A stretch of 9,324 nt of DNA from Nitrospirales bacterium (GTDB taxonomy: Bacteria > Nitrospirota > Thermodesulfovibrionia > Thermodesulfovibrionales > Dissulfurispiraceae): contig JADLDZ010000032.1 in assembly GCA_020846375.1 (NCBI GenBank), positions 1-9,324 of the forward strand. Direction: 5' to 3'. Shown here one piece after another: positions 1 to 6,455 of this stretch. The notes below the pieces were generated by a model. That model was not told the origin of the DNA. It ran no database searches and saw only the letters and a list, made by a program, of their open reading frames with translations. Position 1 is the stretch's first letter. The number at the start of each line of letters is the position of its first letter. The translations under genes were made by a program, and so were the position numbers.

Positions 1-1337
1 AATGGCAGCAGGCCTTTCCCCGGCGCTCTGTCCTCCGGGCCATCCGCGAGACCATCGAACAGCGGCGGCAGGCGGTCCGTGCGGGGGGCGGGCGGGGGCT
101 CTCTCCCGAAGACCTGCTGACTGACATCCAGGCCCGGGTGGAGAAACTCTCCTCCTTCCGCCTTCAGCCGGTCATCAACGCCACCGGCATTGTCATCCAC
201 ACCAACCTCGGACGCTCGGCGCTTCCGGAGGAGGTCCTCGACCACGTGAAACAGATCGCGTGCGGCTCTTCCAACCTGGAGTACGACCTCGAAAAGGGCA
301 GGAGGGGAAAGAGGTACGCCCATATACAGGAAGTGCTGAACGAGGTTACCGGCGCAGAGGCGAGCCTCATCGTCAACAACAACGCCGCTGCGGTGCTCGT
401 CTGCCTGTCCGCTCTGGCTACGGGGCGGGAGGTGATCGTATCCCGGGGGGAACTCGTGGAAATCGGGGGAGCCTTCAGGATACCCGACGTGATGGCCGCC
501 AGCGGCGCGCTCCTCAGGGAAGTGGGGACGACAAACAAAACCCATCTCCGCGACTACGAGGGGGCCGTCACCGGGGATACCACACTGCTGCTGAAGGTGC
601 ACCAGTCGAACTACCGCATCGTCGGTTTTACCGGGGAGGTCGGGATAGAGGAACTGGCAGCCCTCGGCAGAAGGCATTCCCTGCCGGTGATGTTCGACCT
701 CGGGAGCGGGTGTCTTATCGATCTCAGACCTTACGGCGTGCCGGGCGAGCCCACGGTGCAGGAGATCGTAAGGGCAGGAGCGGACATTGTCACCTTCAGC
801 GGCGACAAGCTCCTGGGAGGACCCCAGGGGGGGGTTATCGTCGGAAAGCGGGAGCCCATCGAACAGATCGCGCAGCACCCTCTCATGAGGGCGCTGCGGG
901 TCGACAAGCTCACCCTTGCCGCCTTCGAGGCCACCCTGATGTATTATCTTGACGAAGAAAAAGCAAAGGAGCAGCTCCCCACGCTGAAGATGCTCCTCCA
1001 GCGCCCGGCGGAGCTGGAGAGAAAGGCGCAGCGGATCGTAACCGCCCTGCGGGGTGCCCTGGGTGCCTCCTCGGATGCCCTCGCCGCGCTGCAGGTGCGG
1101 GAAGACTCCTCCCAGTCGGGGGGAGGAGCGCTGCCGGGAATCGAGTTCAAAACCCATGTTGCAGCAATAAAGCCCCTGCGGCTCTCGGTCAACCGCCTGG
1201 AAGAGAGGATCCGGCAGGGCAGACCGCCCGTTATTGCACGGATCCGGGAGGACCTGCTCCTCCTTGATGCCCGAACCGTGGGGGACCACGAAATCGGGAC
1301 ACTGGTGGAGGCGATCAAAACCGCATTGACGGCGTAG
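1..1337 (+). CDS. selA: L-seryl-tRNA(Sec) selenium transferase, 5'-truncated by window edge
   Basis: SelA is the PLP-dependent enzyme that converts Ser-tRNA(Sec) to Sec-tRNA(Sec) using selenophosphate; it is cytosolic and works with SelD, SelB and tRNA-Sec (SelC). The frame is open from nt 3 to the TAG at 1335-1337, about 444 codons. The family runs to roughly 460-470 residues, so only a short N-terminal piece is missing. The visible start has the PRxxVxxAIR helix, then VINATGIVIHTNLGRS, typical of SelA. The PLP-lysine motif SGDKLLGGPQGG is present, with its Lys codon at 807-809. The GTG at 138 is not the start, because conserved SelA sequence continues upstream of it. The next gene begins 51 nt downstream. 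No selB, selD or selC is visible. Its presence shows that the organism makes selenocysteine, which matters for the in-frame TGA genes further right. Confidence 0.97.
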   Translation, partial: WQQAFPRRSVLRAIRETIEQRRQAVRAGGGRGLSPEDLLTDIQARVEKLSSFRLQPVINATGIVIHTNLGRSALPEEVLDHVKQIACGSSNLEYDLEKGRRGKRYAHIQEVLNEVTGAEASLIVNNNAAAVLVCLSALATGREVIVSRGELVEIGGAFRIPDVMAASGALLREVGTTNKTHLRDYEGAVTGDTTLLLKVHQSNYRIVGFTGEVGIEELAALGRRHSLPVMFDLGSGCLIDLRPYGVPGEPTVQEIVRAGADIVTFSGDKLLGGPQGGVIVGKREPIEQIAQHPLMRALRVDKLTLAAFEATLMYYLDEEKAKEQLPTLKMLLQRPAELERKAQRIVTALRGALGASSDALAALQVREDSSQSGGGALPGIEFKTHVAAIKPLRLSVNRLEERIRQGRPPVIARIREDLLLLDARTVGDHEIGTLVEAIKTALTA

Positions 1338-1388
1338 CGGGCTGACGGCGCCCTCCGCCCCTGCCGCCCGCATCCCTCGGTGAAACCG

Positions 1389-2426
1389 ATGACCATTCGC
1401 GAGCAGACAGAAGAGATAGAGAAACAGATACTCCATCCGCGAGCCTGTCTGAGCTCCCGGAGCAGGGGGAGGCCGGTGCCGGAGAGGCCGGACGACCTCA
1501 GGACCTGCTTCCAGAGGGACAGGGACAGGATCATCCATTCCAAGGCATTCCGGCGGCTGAAGCATAAAACCCAGGTATTCCTCGCACCCCGGGGCGACCA
1601 CTACCGGACGCGGCTCACCCACGTGCTGGAGGTGTCCCAGATAGCGCGGACCGTGGCCCGGGCACTGCGGCTCAACGAAGATCTGGTGGAGGCCGTCGCG
1701 CTCGGCCACGACCTCGGGCATACGCCCTTCGGCCATGCGGGGGAGTCAATCCTCCGCGAGATTTCGCCCGTGGGGTTCGACCATTACCGGCAGAGCCTCA
1801 GGGTGGTGGATTTCCTCGAGCGGGATGGCAAGGGGCTCAACCTCTCCCATGAAGTGCGGGACGGGATCGTGAAGCATTCGAAAGGCAGGGGACTGATCCT
1901 GTCGGATACTATCAGGGAGAAGCCTTCCACCCTGGAAGGGATCGTGGTCCGCGTCTCCGACATCATCGCCTATGTGAATCACGACCTCGACGATGCCCTG
2001 CGCGCCGGGGTGATCAGGCGCTCCGAAGTGCCAGGGGATATCGTGAAGGTCATCGGCGAAGCGTACACGAAGCGCATCGACATCATGGTGCGGGACGTCA
2101 TCAAGACCACCCTTGCGGCAGGGCATACCAGTGTCGGGATGAGCGGGGAGGTCTCTGCCACCGTCTGCCGACTCAGGGATTTCCTCTTTGAGCGCGTCTA
2201 CGAGAGCGAAGCGGTCAACAGGGAATTCAGAAAGGTAAGGGGCATCCTGAAGGCGCTTTACGAGTATTATCTCGAACATGCGGATGAGGAGTTCGACGAT
2301 GTCTCCGGCGAAGAGAAGAAAAACAGGCACCGGAGGGTCTGCGACTTCATCGCCGGCATGACCGACCGCTTCGCCCTCATGACGTACGAAAGGCTTTTCC
2401 TTCCCCAGCAGTGGACAGTGCTGTGA
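1389..2426 (+). CDS. dgt: dGTPase-like HD-domain deoxynucleoside triphosphate triphosphohydrolase
   Basis: This HD-superfamily enzyme hydrolyses dNTPs to deoxynucleoside and triphosphate. The sequence has FQRDRDRIIHSKAFRRLKHKTQVF followed by GDHYRTRLTHVLEV, the Dgt N-terminal signature. Numbered from the alternative GTG at 1380, the metal ligands are His81 (RLTHV), His110-Asp111 (GHDLGHTPFGH) and Asp194 (RVSDIIAY). At about 345 residues it matches the shorter dGTPase-like (type 2) group, not the longer E. coli Dgt. I chose ATG 1389 because GGTGA (1379-1383) lies 5 nt before it and the family usually begins near xxIREQxE; GTG 1380 has no ribosome site. It follows selA in the same direction and may share its transcript. 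Whether dGTP is the true substrate cannot be seen. Confidence 0.93.
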   Translation: MTIREQTEEIEKQILHPRACLSSRSRGRPVPERPDDLRTCFQRDRDRIIHSKAFRRLKHKTQVFLAPRGDHYRTRLTHVLEVSQIARTVARALRLNEDLVEAVALGHDLGHTPFGHAGESILREISPVGFDHYRQSLRVVDFLERDGKGLNLSHEVRDGIVKHSKGRGLILSDTIREKPSTLEGIVVRVSDIIAYVNHDLDDALRAGVIRRSEVPGDIVKVIGEAYTKRIDIMVRDVIKTTLAAGHTSVGMSGEVSATVCRLRDFLFERVYESEAVNREFRKVRGILKALYEYYLEHADEEFDDVSGEEKKNRHRRVCDFIAGMTDRFALMTYERLFLPQQWTVL

Positions 2427-2451
2427 GATAGGGGGTACGGTTGCTGAGGCT

Positions 2452-2488
2452 CTTTCCCTTTCAGGGTTTTAGGGTATAATTAGGGGTA
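2452..2488 (+). promoter_or_regulatory. Candidate promoter directly abutting the ABC ATPase start
   Basis: A perfect TATAAT lies at 2475-2480, and the ATG begins 7 nt after it, so a normal start point would fall on or next to the A of the ATG. The -35 region is poor (CTTTCC at 2452-2457, 17-nt spacing). The only purine run before the ATG (AGGGG 2482-2486) is too close to act as a normal ribosome site. This suggests a leaderless mRNA; it is inference from sequence. Confidence 0.45.
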
Positions 2489-3222
2489 TGTCCCTTATCA
2501 CGGCAAAAAAACTGGTGAAGGACTATGGCCCCCTCCGGGCGGTGGACGGAATCGATTTCACCATCGGGAGGGGCGAGTTCTTCGGGTTCCTCGGCCCCAA
2601 CGGCGCAGGCAAGACAACAGTAATGCGCATGCTTCACTGCTTCATGCCTCCCACCTCGGGCGAGCTGCGCGTCTTTGATCGGGATGTCACCCGGCATCCT
2701 TCCGAAATAAAGGCCCGCATCGGCGTCATGCCCCAGGAGAGCAACCTCGATCCCGACCTTACGGTCTGCGAGAACCTTATCGTCTACGCGCGGTATTTCG
2801 ACATCCCGCGCAAGGTCGCCGCGCAGCGTGCGGCGGAGCTCCTCGGCTTCGTGGACCTGCGGGAAAAAGAGAAGGCGAAGATCGACACCCTCTCGGGGGG
2901 GATGAAGCACCGGCTCCTCCTGGCGCGGGCGCTGATCAACACCCCCGAACTGCTCATCCTGGACGAGCCCACCACCGGCCTCGATCCCCACAGCCGGCTG
3001 GACGTCTGGGAAAAGCTCAATCATCTCAAGTCGCAGAAGACCACCCTCATCCTCACCACCCACTACATGGAAGAGGCGGAAAGGCTCTGCGACAGGGTTG
3101 CGATCATGGACTCGGGGAAGATCATCACGGTGGACTCACCGGAGAGCCTCATGCGCGTCCATGGGTGCAAGAACCTCGAAGATGTCTATCTCCAGCTTAC
3201 CGGGAGGAGCCTTGCGGATTAA
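2488..3222 (+). CDS. ABC transporter ATP-binding protein (NodI/DrrA-like exporter ATPase)
   Basis: This 244-residue cytoplasmic ATPase drives an ABC-2 type exporter. Visible motifs, in order: Walker A GPNGAGKTT (36-44), Q-loop Gln83 in MPQE, signature LSGGM (135-139), Walker B LLILDE (155-160) followed by PTTGLD, and switch His192 in TTHYMEE. All catalytic residues are intact. It resembles the NodI/DrrA/CcmA group by its NLDPDLTV segment after the Q-loop. The ATG at 2488 is required, as no later start would keep Walker A. The permease gene overlaps its 3' end by 11 nt, so the two are translationally coupled. The substrate cannot be inferred; lipids, polysaccharides and drugs are all exported by this group. 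Confidence 0.96.
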   Translation: MSLITAKKLVKDYGPLRAVDGIDFTIGRGEFFGFLGPNGAGKTTVMRMLHCFMPPTSGELRVFDRDVTRHPSEIKARIGVMPQESNLDPDLTVCENLIVYARYFDIPRKVAAQRAAELLGFVDLREKEKAKIDTLSGGMKHRLLLARALINTPELLILDEPTTGLDPHSRLDVWEKLNHLKSQKTTLILTTHYMEEAERLCDRVAIMDSGKIITVDSPESLMRVHGCKNLEDVYLQLTGRSLAD

Positions 3223-3967
3223 GAGAGCCTTCAGGGTCCTGCAGCGCCATGTGACCGTCTACACAAAGCTCTACCGATCGAGCTTCGCCCTTAATTTCCT
3301 GGAGCCCATCCTCTACCTTGCCGCCTTCGGTCTCGGACTCGGCAATTATATACAGGATATCAGAGGCGTGCCGTACATCAATTACATCGCCCCCGGCATC
3401 ATCGCTTCCTCCTCCATGTTCGCCGCGATCTACGAGTGCACCTACGGGACCTATGTCAGGCTCGTCTTTCAGAAAACCTTCGACGCCATCCTTGCCACCC
3501 CCATCACCGTCGAAGAGCTCATCGCGGGAGAGCTCATGTGGGGCGCCGCAAAGAGCGTGTTATACGGCATCACCATCATCATCGTGATCTCTGTTTTCGG
3601 ACTGGTGAAATCACCCCTGATCCTCCTCGCCCTGCCCGTGCTTTTTATAAGCGGGCTGATCTTCGCCGAAATTTCCGTCATTGCGGTGGCCACCATCCCC
3701 GGCATCGATTCCTTCAACTACTTCTACACTCTCCTGATGACGCCGATGTTTCTCTTCTCGGGGATCTTCTTCCCCCTTGATTCCATGCCCCCCATCGTCT
3801 CACAGATCGCTTTCTTCACCCCGCTGTACCACCTGGTGAACGTCTGCAGGGCATTCGCTTCGGGTACGGTATCCGGGGTCATCCCCGACCTCATCTGGCT
3901 CGTTGCGGTGGCAGGGCTGTTCGCCCCCTATCCTTTCCGGCTCATGAGAAAGCGCATCATAAAATAA
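3212..3967 (+). CDS. ABC-2 type transporter permease (NodJ/DrrB-like)
   Basis: This is the inner-membrane partner of the preceding ATPase, 251 residues from the chosen start. I chose TTG 3212 because GGGAGGAG (3202-3209) sits just upstream and the start overlaps the ATPase stop, the usual coupling for such pairs. GTG 3251 is a weaker alternative; the open frame back to 3098 lies inside the ATPase and is not used. About six hydrophobic segments are visible, including LNFLEPILYLAAFGLGLG near the N-terminus and a region rich in Ile/Val around 3560-3620. The ABC-2 hallmark MTPMFLFSGIFFPLDSMP is followed by FTPLYHLVNVCRAF, typical of NodJ/DrrB. The protein ends in a basic cytoplasmic tail (RLMRKRIIK). 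Confidence 0.9.
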   Translation: MRIKRAFRVLQRHVTVYTKLYRSSFALNFLEPILYLAAFGLGLGNYIQDIRGVPYINYIAPGIIASSSMFAAIYECTYGTYVRLVFQKTFDAILATPITVEELIAGELMWGAAKSVLYGITIIIVISVFGLVKSPLILLALPVLFISGLIFAEISVIAVATIPGIDSFNYFYTLLMTPMFLFSGIFFPLDSMPPIVSQIAFFTPLYHLVNVCRAFASGTVSGVIPDLIWLVAVAGLFAPYPFRLMRKRIIK

Positions 3968-4057
3968 GAGAGATTGTTACAGCCCTCCCCTTCCTCTCCC
4001 CTAAACCGGTAAGTATGTCTATATCTATCCGGACCCACTGAAACTCATTTCAAAGCC

Positions 4058-4080
4058 CCCTCTCCCTCAAGGGAAGAGGG
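4058..4080. repeat. REP-like C/G-rich hairpin in intergenic region
   Basis: CCCTCT (4058-4063) pairs with AGAGGG (4075-4080), and CCC (4064-4066) pairs with GGG (4071-4073) across a TCAA loop with one bulged A. No T-run follows on either strand, so it is not a classic terminator. The downstream AAAGGGTGAGGGTGG extends a pattern often seen in dispersed REP-type repeats. Copy number cannot be seen from one window. Confidence 0.45.
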
Positions 4081-4117
4081 AAAGGGTGAGGGTGGAAAAA
4101 CCTATAGGGTCAAAAAC

Positions 4118-4146
4118 TTGACAACCCGGGAACGATGGTGTAAAAG
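4118..4146 (+). promoter_or_regulatory. Sigma70-type promoter directly abutting the Slp lipoprotein start
   Basis: A perfect TTGACA (4118-4123) is followed by a 17-nt spacer and TAAAAG (4141-4146, 4 of 6 consensus). The ATG at 4153 starts 6 nt after the -10, about where transcription should begin. No Shine-Dalgarno is visible before the ATG, which fits a leaderless transcript. Confidence 0.6.
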
Positions 4147-4152
4147 TTAAGT

Positions 4153-4731
4153 ATGAAAAAGGTCCTGCCCGTACTCTTTCTTGCACTCTTCCTTTCTTCC
4201 TGCGCCCCGGTGCTGCGGAAAGACCTGATGCAGGCGGGCAGCACCGCGGTGCCCTTTGCACAACTGCAGGAGACCCCGCTGCTGTACAAAGGGAAGCTGT
4301 ATATTCTCGGAGGCAAGATCATCAGGACGCGGAATACCGCCCAGGGCTCCCTCATCGAAGCGATCTACGTCCCAGTGGATTCGAACGGGTACCTGAAGGA
4401 GTATCAGCGGGCATCTCAGATGCGGTTCCTTGCGCTCCTCCCCAGAAACAAGGGCTTCCTCGACCCCGAGATCTACCGCAAGAGCAGGGAGGTGACCCTG
4501 GCTGCCGAGTTCACCGAGATACGCATGGGAAAGATCGACGAGGTGGAACACCCCTATCCTCTCTTTACCATCGTCGAGCTGTATCTCTGGGAGGAGCAGC
4601 AGTACAGGCTTCCGCCCTACTCGCCCTGGTATGGCCCCTACCCTTATTACTATTCGCCGTATTCCTATCCCTATCCCCGCTGGTGGGATGACCCCTTCTG
4701 GAGATACCGGTACCCGTATTGGTGGTGGTAG
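4153..4731 (+). CDS. Slp-family outer-membrane lipoprotein with Tyr/Trp/Pro-rich tail
   Basis: This is a 192-residue predicted lipoprotein. Residues 1-16 form a signal peptide (MKK, then a hydrophobic stretch) ending in lipobox LSSC, with Cys17 as the lipidation site. The middle matches the Slp (starvation-inducible lipoprotein) family: LLYKGKLYILGGKIIRTRN, a later FLDPEIYRKSREVT segment, then MGKIDEVEHPYPL ending in LYLW. The last ~40 residues are dominated by Tyr, Pro and Trp and end in three Trp; such aromatic tails occur in some Slp-like proteins but this one is extreme. Residue 18 is Ala, with no Asp at +2, so outer-membrane sorting is expected. It is monocistronic by spacing, with its own promoter. 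Exact function is unknown. Confidence 0.85.
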   Translation: MKKVLPVLFLALFLSSCAPVLRKDLMQAGSTAVPFAQLQETPLLYKGKLYILGGKIIRTRNTAQGSLIEAIYVPVDSNGYLKEYQRASQMRFLALLPRNKGFLDPEIYRKSREVTLAAEFTEIRMGKIDEVEHPYPLFTIVELYLWEEQQYRLPPYSPWYGPYPYYYSPYSYPYPRWWDDPFWRYRYPYWWW

Positions 4732-4861
4732 GAAGAGCTGGAGTTATTTCACTCTGCAGGCGCTGAACGGGATCGCCCCGGAATAGGAGCGCACAAAATG
4801 CGGTATGCGCCCGCTGCATGCGCTTCCGTTTCACCGCGGAGAAATAAAGGTCTGGAATGGG

Positions 4862-4876
4862 TATAATACGAATGCA
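4862..4876 (+). promoter_or_regulatory. -10 element directly abutting the ubiX start
   Basis: A perfect TATAAT lies at 4862-4867, with 8 nt between it and the ATG at 4876. No good -35 is visible at 16-18 nt (GAGAAA at 4839-4844), and no ribosome site lies close to the ATG. The layout resembles the -10 elements before 2488 and 4153 and again suggests a leaderless message. Confidence 0.4.
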
Positions 4877-5481
4877 TGAGAAGGTACGTCTTGGCAATGA
4901 CCGGCGCGAGCGGGTCCCCCTTCGGGGTACGGGTACTCGAAGAGCTTTCGAAGACAGCGGAAGTGCACCTGGTGATCTCGTCCAATTCCTTTTCCATCAT
5001 CCGGGACGAGACGGGCCTCGACTGGGCCGAAAACACGGAAAGCGCCGTCAGGGAGCATTGCGGCAGCGACAGGATTTTTTTTCACGAGGATAGGCGCATG
5101 GAAGCGCCCATCGCCAGCGGCTCTTTCAGGATCGACGGGATGATGGTGGTGCCGTGCTCCATGAAGACCCTTGCGGGGATCGCCGCCGGATATGCCGCCA
5201 ACCTCATCGAAAGGGCCGCCGATGTAACGCTGAAAGAGAGGCGCCCCCTCCTCCTCTCCCCGCGCGAGATGCCCTTCAGCGCCCTTCATCTCGAGAACAT
5301 GCTGAAGCTGGCCCGGCTCGGGGTCGTCATCGCCCCGCCGGTCCCCGCTTTCTATCATCTTTCCGGGCATCTCTCCGAGCACAAACCCGCAGGACTCGAA
5401 GAGATGGTGAACTTTATTGCGGGGAAGATACTCGATACCTTCGGAGTGGAACATACCCTCTTCAGGAGGTGGGGCTCGTAG
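4876..5481 (+). CDS. ubiX: UbiX-family flavin prenyltransferase
   Basis: UbiX joins a dimethylallyl group to FMN to make prenylated FMN, the cofactor of UbiD-type decarboxylases. The 201-residue protein has the N-terminal flavin-binding loop MTGASGSPFGVR (8-19), the SSNS phosphate-binding segment (about 35-38), VPCSMKTLAGIAAGYAANLIERAADV, KERRPLLLSPREMPFS and APPVPAFYH, all typical of the family. After PAFYH the usual R-P-x segment reads LSG, a small departure. Length is normal. The start at ATG 4876 puts the family motif at the right distance. No ubiD is next to it; prFMN could serve ubiquinone/menaquinone synthesis or anaerobic aromatic decarboxylation elsewhere in the genome. A GCTGCG/CGCAGC hairpin (5482-5498) follows the stop but lacks a T-run. 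Confidence 0.95.
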   Translation: MRRYVLAMTGASGSPFGVRVLEELSKTAEVHLVISSNSFSIIRDETGLDWAENTESAVREHCGSDRIFFHEDRRMEAPIASGSFRIDGMMVVPCSMKTLAGIAAGYAANLIERAADVTLKERRPLLLSPREMPFSALHLENMLKLARLGVVIAPPVPAFYHLSGHLSEHKPAGLEEMVNFIAGKILDTFGVEHTLFRRWGS

Positions 5482-5543
5482 GCTGCGGGAGGCGCAGCAC
5501 TCCTTCCCGATGCGGGCCGATACGGGTTTATCCGCCGCACCAT

Positions 5544-5572
5544 AAAAAAATCCCCCTGTTGCAGCAGGGGGA
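5544..5572 (-). terminator. Rho-independent terminator of the cold-shock gene
   Basis: TCCCCCTG (5551-5558) pairs with CAGGGGGA (5565-5572) around a 6-nt loop. On the minus strand the hairpin is followed by seven T (A-run 5544-5550). It lies 16 nt after the csp stop. On the + strand no T-run follows, so it probably does not end the ubiX transcript. Confidence 0.9.
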
Positions 5573-5587
5573 CCCATAAGCGTGGAA

Positions 5588-5788
5588 TTATAGCTTTACC
5601 ACATTCACTGCCTTGGGACCCTTTGGACCCTGCTCCACATCGAAGCTGACCTTATCACCTTCGGCAAGGGATTTGAATCCGTTGCCCTGGATAGCGGAAT
5701 AGTGGACAAACATATCGACGCCATCTTCACCGGTAATAAAACCGAAGCCCTTGGTCTCGTTGAACCATTTTACCGTTCCTTTCGCCAT
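5588..5788 (-). CDS. CspA-family cold-shock protein
   Basis: This is a 66-residue single cold-shock-domain protein, an RNA/ssDNA chaperone. The sequence starts MAKGTVKWFNETKGFGFI, with the RNP1 motif KGFGFI (13-18) and the RNP2-like DMFVHY (25-30), and ends in GPKAVNVVKL. These are the aromatic and basic nucleic-acid-binding residues of the family, and the length is normal. I start at the ATG whose A is at 5788 because AAGGAGGT lies 8 nt upstream; the in-frame ATG at 5809 would add seven non-family residues and place the ribosome site inside the gene. The long leader contains a terminator (5825-5860), so expression may be set by RNA structure as well as by transcription start. It is transcribed away from the arsR gene. 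Confidence 0.96.
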   Translation of the reverse strand: MAKGTVKWFNETKGFGFITGEDGVDMFVHYSAIQGNGFKSLAEGDKVSFDVEQGPKGPKAVNVVKL

Positions 5789-5795
5789 ATGATAC

Positions 5796-5803
5796 ACCTC
5801 CTT
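5796..5803 (-). promoter_or_regulatory. Strong Shine-Dalgarno of the cold-shock gene
   Basis: On the minus strand this reads AAGGAGGT, 7-8 nt before the ATG at 5788. It fixes the start codon and contrasts with the absence of ribosome sites before the 2488, 4153, 4876 and 6031 genes. Confidence 0.9.
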
Positions 5804-5824
5804 ACGCATGAACTAACGTCCCAG

Positions 5825-5860
5825 AAAAAAAGACCGCAAAGTTGAAAAGTCTTTGCGGTC
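5825..5860 (-). terminator. Perfect intrinsic terminator within the csp leader (candidate attenuator)
   Basis: On the minus strand GACCGCAAAG (5860-5851) pairs perfectly over 10 bp with CTTTGCGGTC (5841-5832) around a 9-nt loop, followed by seven T (5831-5825). It lies only 36 nt before the csp ATG, with no convincing promoter between. csp transcription must therefore read through it, or it ends a separate short RNA starting near 5902. Confidence 0.85.
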
Positions 5861-5908
5861 CTCGTGTTTTCCAGCGATCTGCACAAAAACTTCTGAAACT
5901 TCGGCAAT

Positions 5909-5938
5909 ACAATGGCATCTCCCGCGCAAAAAAGTCAA
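5909..5938 (-). promoter_or_regulatory. Candidate promoter for the csp leader / short RNA
   Basis: On the minus strand TTGACT (5938-5933, 5 of 6 to TTGACA) is followed at 18 nt by CATTGT (5914-5909, 3 of 6 to TATAAT). The -35 is good and the -10 weak. The predicted start is near 5902. Confidence 0.4.
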
Positions 5939-5969
5939 GACCCGCACGGCCACCGGCTTTCCGGACCAC

Positions 5970-5998
5970 TTGACAGGAATGGAGGCGCGGTATATGAT
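5970..5998 (+). promoter_or_regulatory. Strong sigma70 promoter of the arsR-selenoprotein cluster
   Basis: A perfect TTGACA (5970-5975), a 17-nt spacer and TATGAT (5993-5998, 5 of 6) predict a start near 6005. A small palindrome TATG-AA-CATA (5998-6007) sits on the -10/start region and is a plausible operator half for the ArsR-type regulator encoded just downstream (autoregulation is inference). Confidence 0.75.
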
Positions 5999-6007
5999 AT
6001 GAACATA

Positions 6008-6035
6008 AACTAATATGAGCAACAACTAATATGAC
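6008..6035 (+). repeat. Direct repeat over the arsR start: possible operator and mini-ORF
   Basis: AACTAATATGA occurs at 6008-6018 and again at 6025-6035, 17 nt apart. Each copy contains an ATG. The first ATG (6015) opens a four-codon frame, Met-Ser-Asn-Asn-TAA, that ends one base before the true arsR ATG (6031). No Shine-Dalgarno precedes either ATG. The repeat could be a regulator binding site, a translational-coupling device, or a chance duplication. Confidence 0.5.
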
Positions 6036-6420
6036 AGACGACGAGAAGAGAGCCATCAACATCGGTAATCTTGCGAGAACCCTGAAAGTTCTGGGCGACC
6101 CCAACCGTCTGACCATTGTCCTTTCCATCGGAACCGGAACCTGCTCAGTCACTGACATAATAAACGCCACCGGGCTCTCTCAAACCCTCGCCTCTTTTCA
6201 CCTCAAGACATTGCGCGATACAAAAATCGTACTCCCCAAAAGGAACGGTCCCTTTATTTTCTACCGGCTTGCCGAGCCTGCCCTTCTGGAAAACCTCGTT
6301 GCTTTGTCCGCTATCGTAAACAGCCAGGAACCAGCAAATGCCCCTTCATTCGAAACAGGGCAGCGATGGATTCTCCGGGGGGCAGAAGAGGGGGACTCCC
6401 CCGGGGAGAACAGGAAGTAG
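6031..6420 (+). CDS. ArsR/SmtB-family winged-helix transcriptional regulator
   Basis: This 129-residue DNA-binding protein has the ArsR core: LKVLGDPNRLTIVLSI (19-33), then a helix-turn-helix with recognition helix GLSQTLASFHLKTLRD, and a beta-wing KRNGPFIFYRL. The family senses metals, metalloids or redox state and represses its own operon. The usual metal motif ELCVCD is replaced by GTCSVTD with a single Cys38, so classical arsenite sensing by two neighbouring cysteines is not evident; another effector or a redox switch is possible. The C-terminal ~30 residues are charged and poorly conserved. It is the first gene of the right-hand cluster, with a strong promoter upstream, and the next gene starts 36 nt after its stop. 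It is the likely regulator of the selenoprotein genes (inference). Confidence 0.9.
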   Translation: MTDDEKRAINIGNLARTLKVLGDPNRLTIVLSIGTGTCSVTDIINATGLSQTLASFHLKTLRDTKIVLPKRNGPFIFYRLAEPALLENLVALSAIVNSQEPANAPSFETGQRWILRGAEEGDSPGENRK

Positions 6421-6455
6421 ACATTCCGCTGTTATGCGGAGCAAAGGAGGCAGCG

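Larger units (their letters stand above)
5789..5903 (-). ncRNA. csp 5' leader or short RNA with competing terminator/antiterminator pairings
   Basis: From the candidate promoter (5909-5938), RNA would begin near 5903. Its first 15 nt (5903-5889) can pair with 5850-5837: CGAAGTT with AACTTTG, and AGAAGT with ACTTTT, each with one G-U, separated by a small internal loop. That pairing uses the terminator loop and five bases of its 3' arm (5841-5837), so it excludes the full terminator. This is the layout of a transcription attenuator. It could instead be an independent ~80-nt small RNA ending at the terminator. Seen in sequence: the pairings. Inferred: the regulation. Confidence 0.45.

Noticed and set aside
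944..1543. A 199-residue minus-strand open frame across the selA-dgt junction.
   Set aside because: It is a shadow of selA and dgt, both strongly supported on the + strand.
1746..2330. A 194-residue minus-strand open frame inside dgt.
   Set aside because: It is antisense to conserved HD-hydrolase sequence with no domain of its own.
3098..3211. An upstream extension of the permease to GTG 3098.
   Set aside because: It would overlap the ATPase by over 120 nt and has no membrane or family features; TTG 3212 has a ribosome site and normal overlap.
5802..6170. A 122-residue minus-strand open frame upstream of csp.
   Set aside because: It runs through the csp leader terminator and antisense to arsR; composition is not coding-like.
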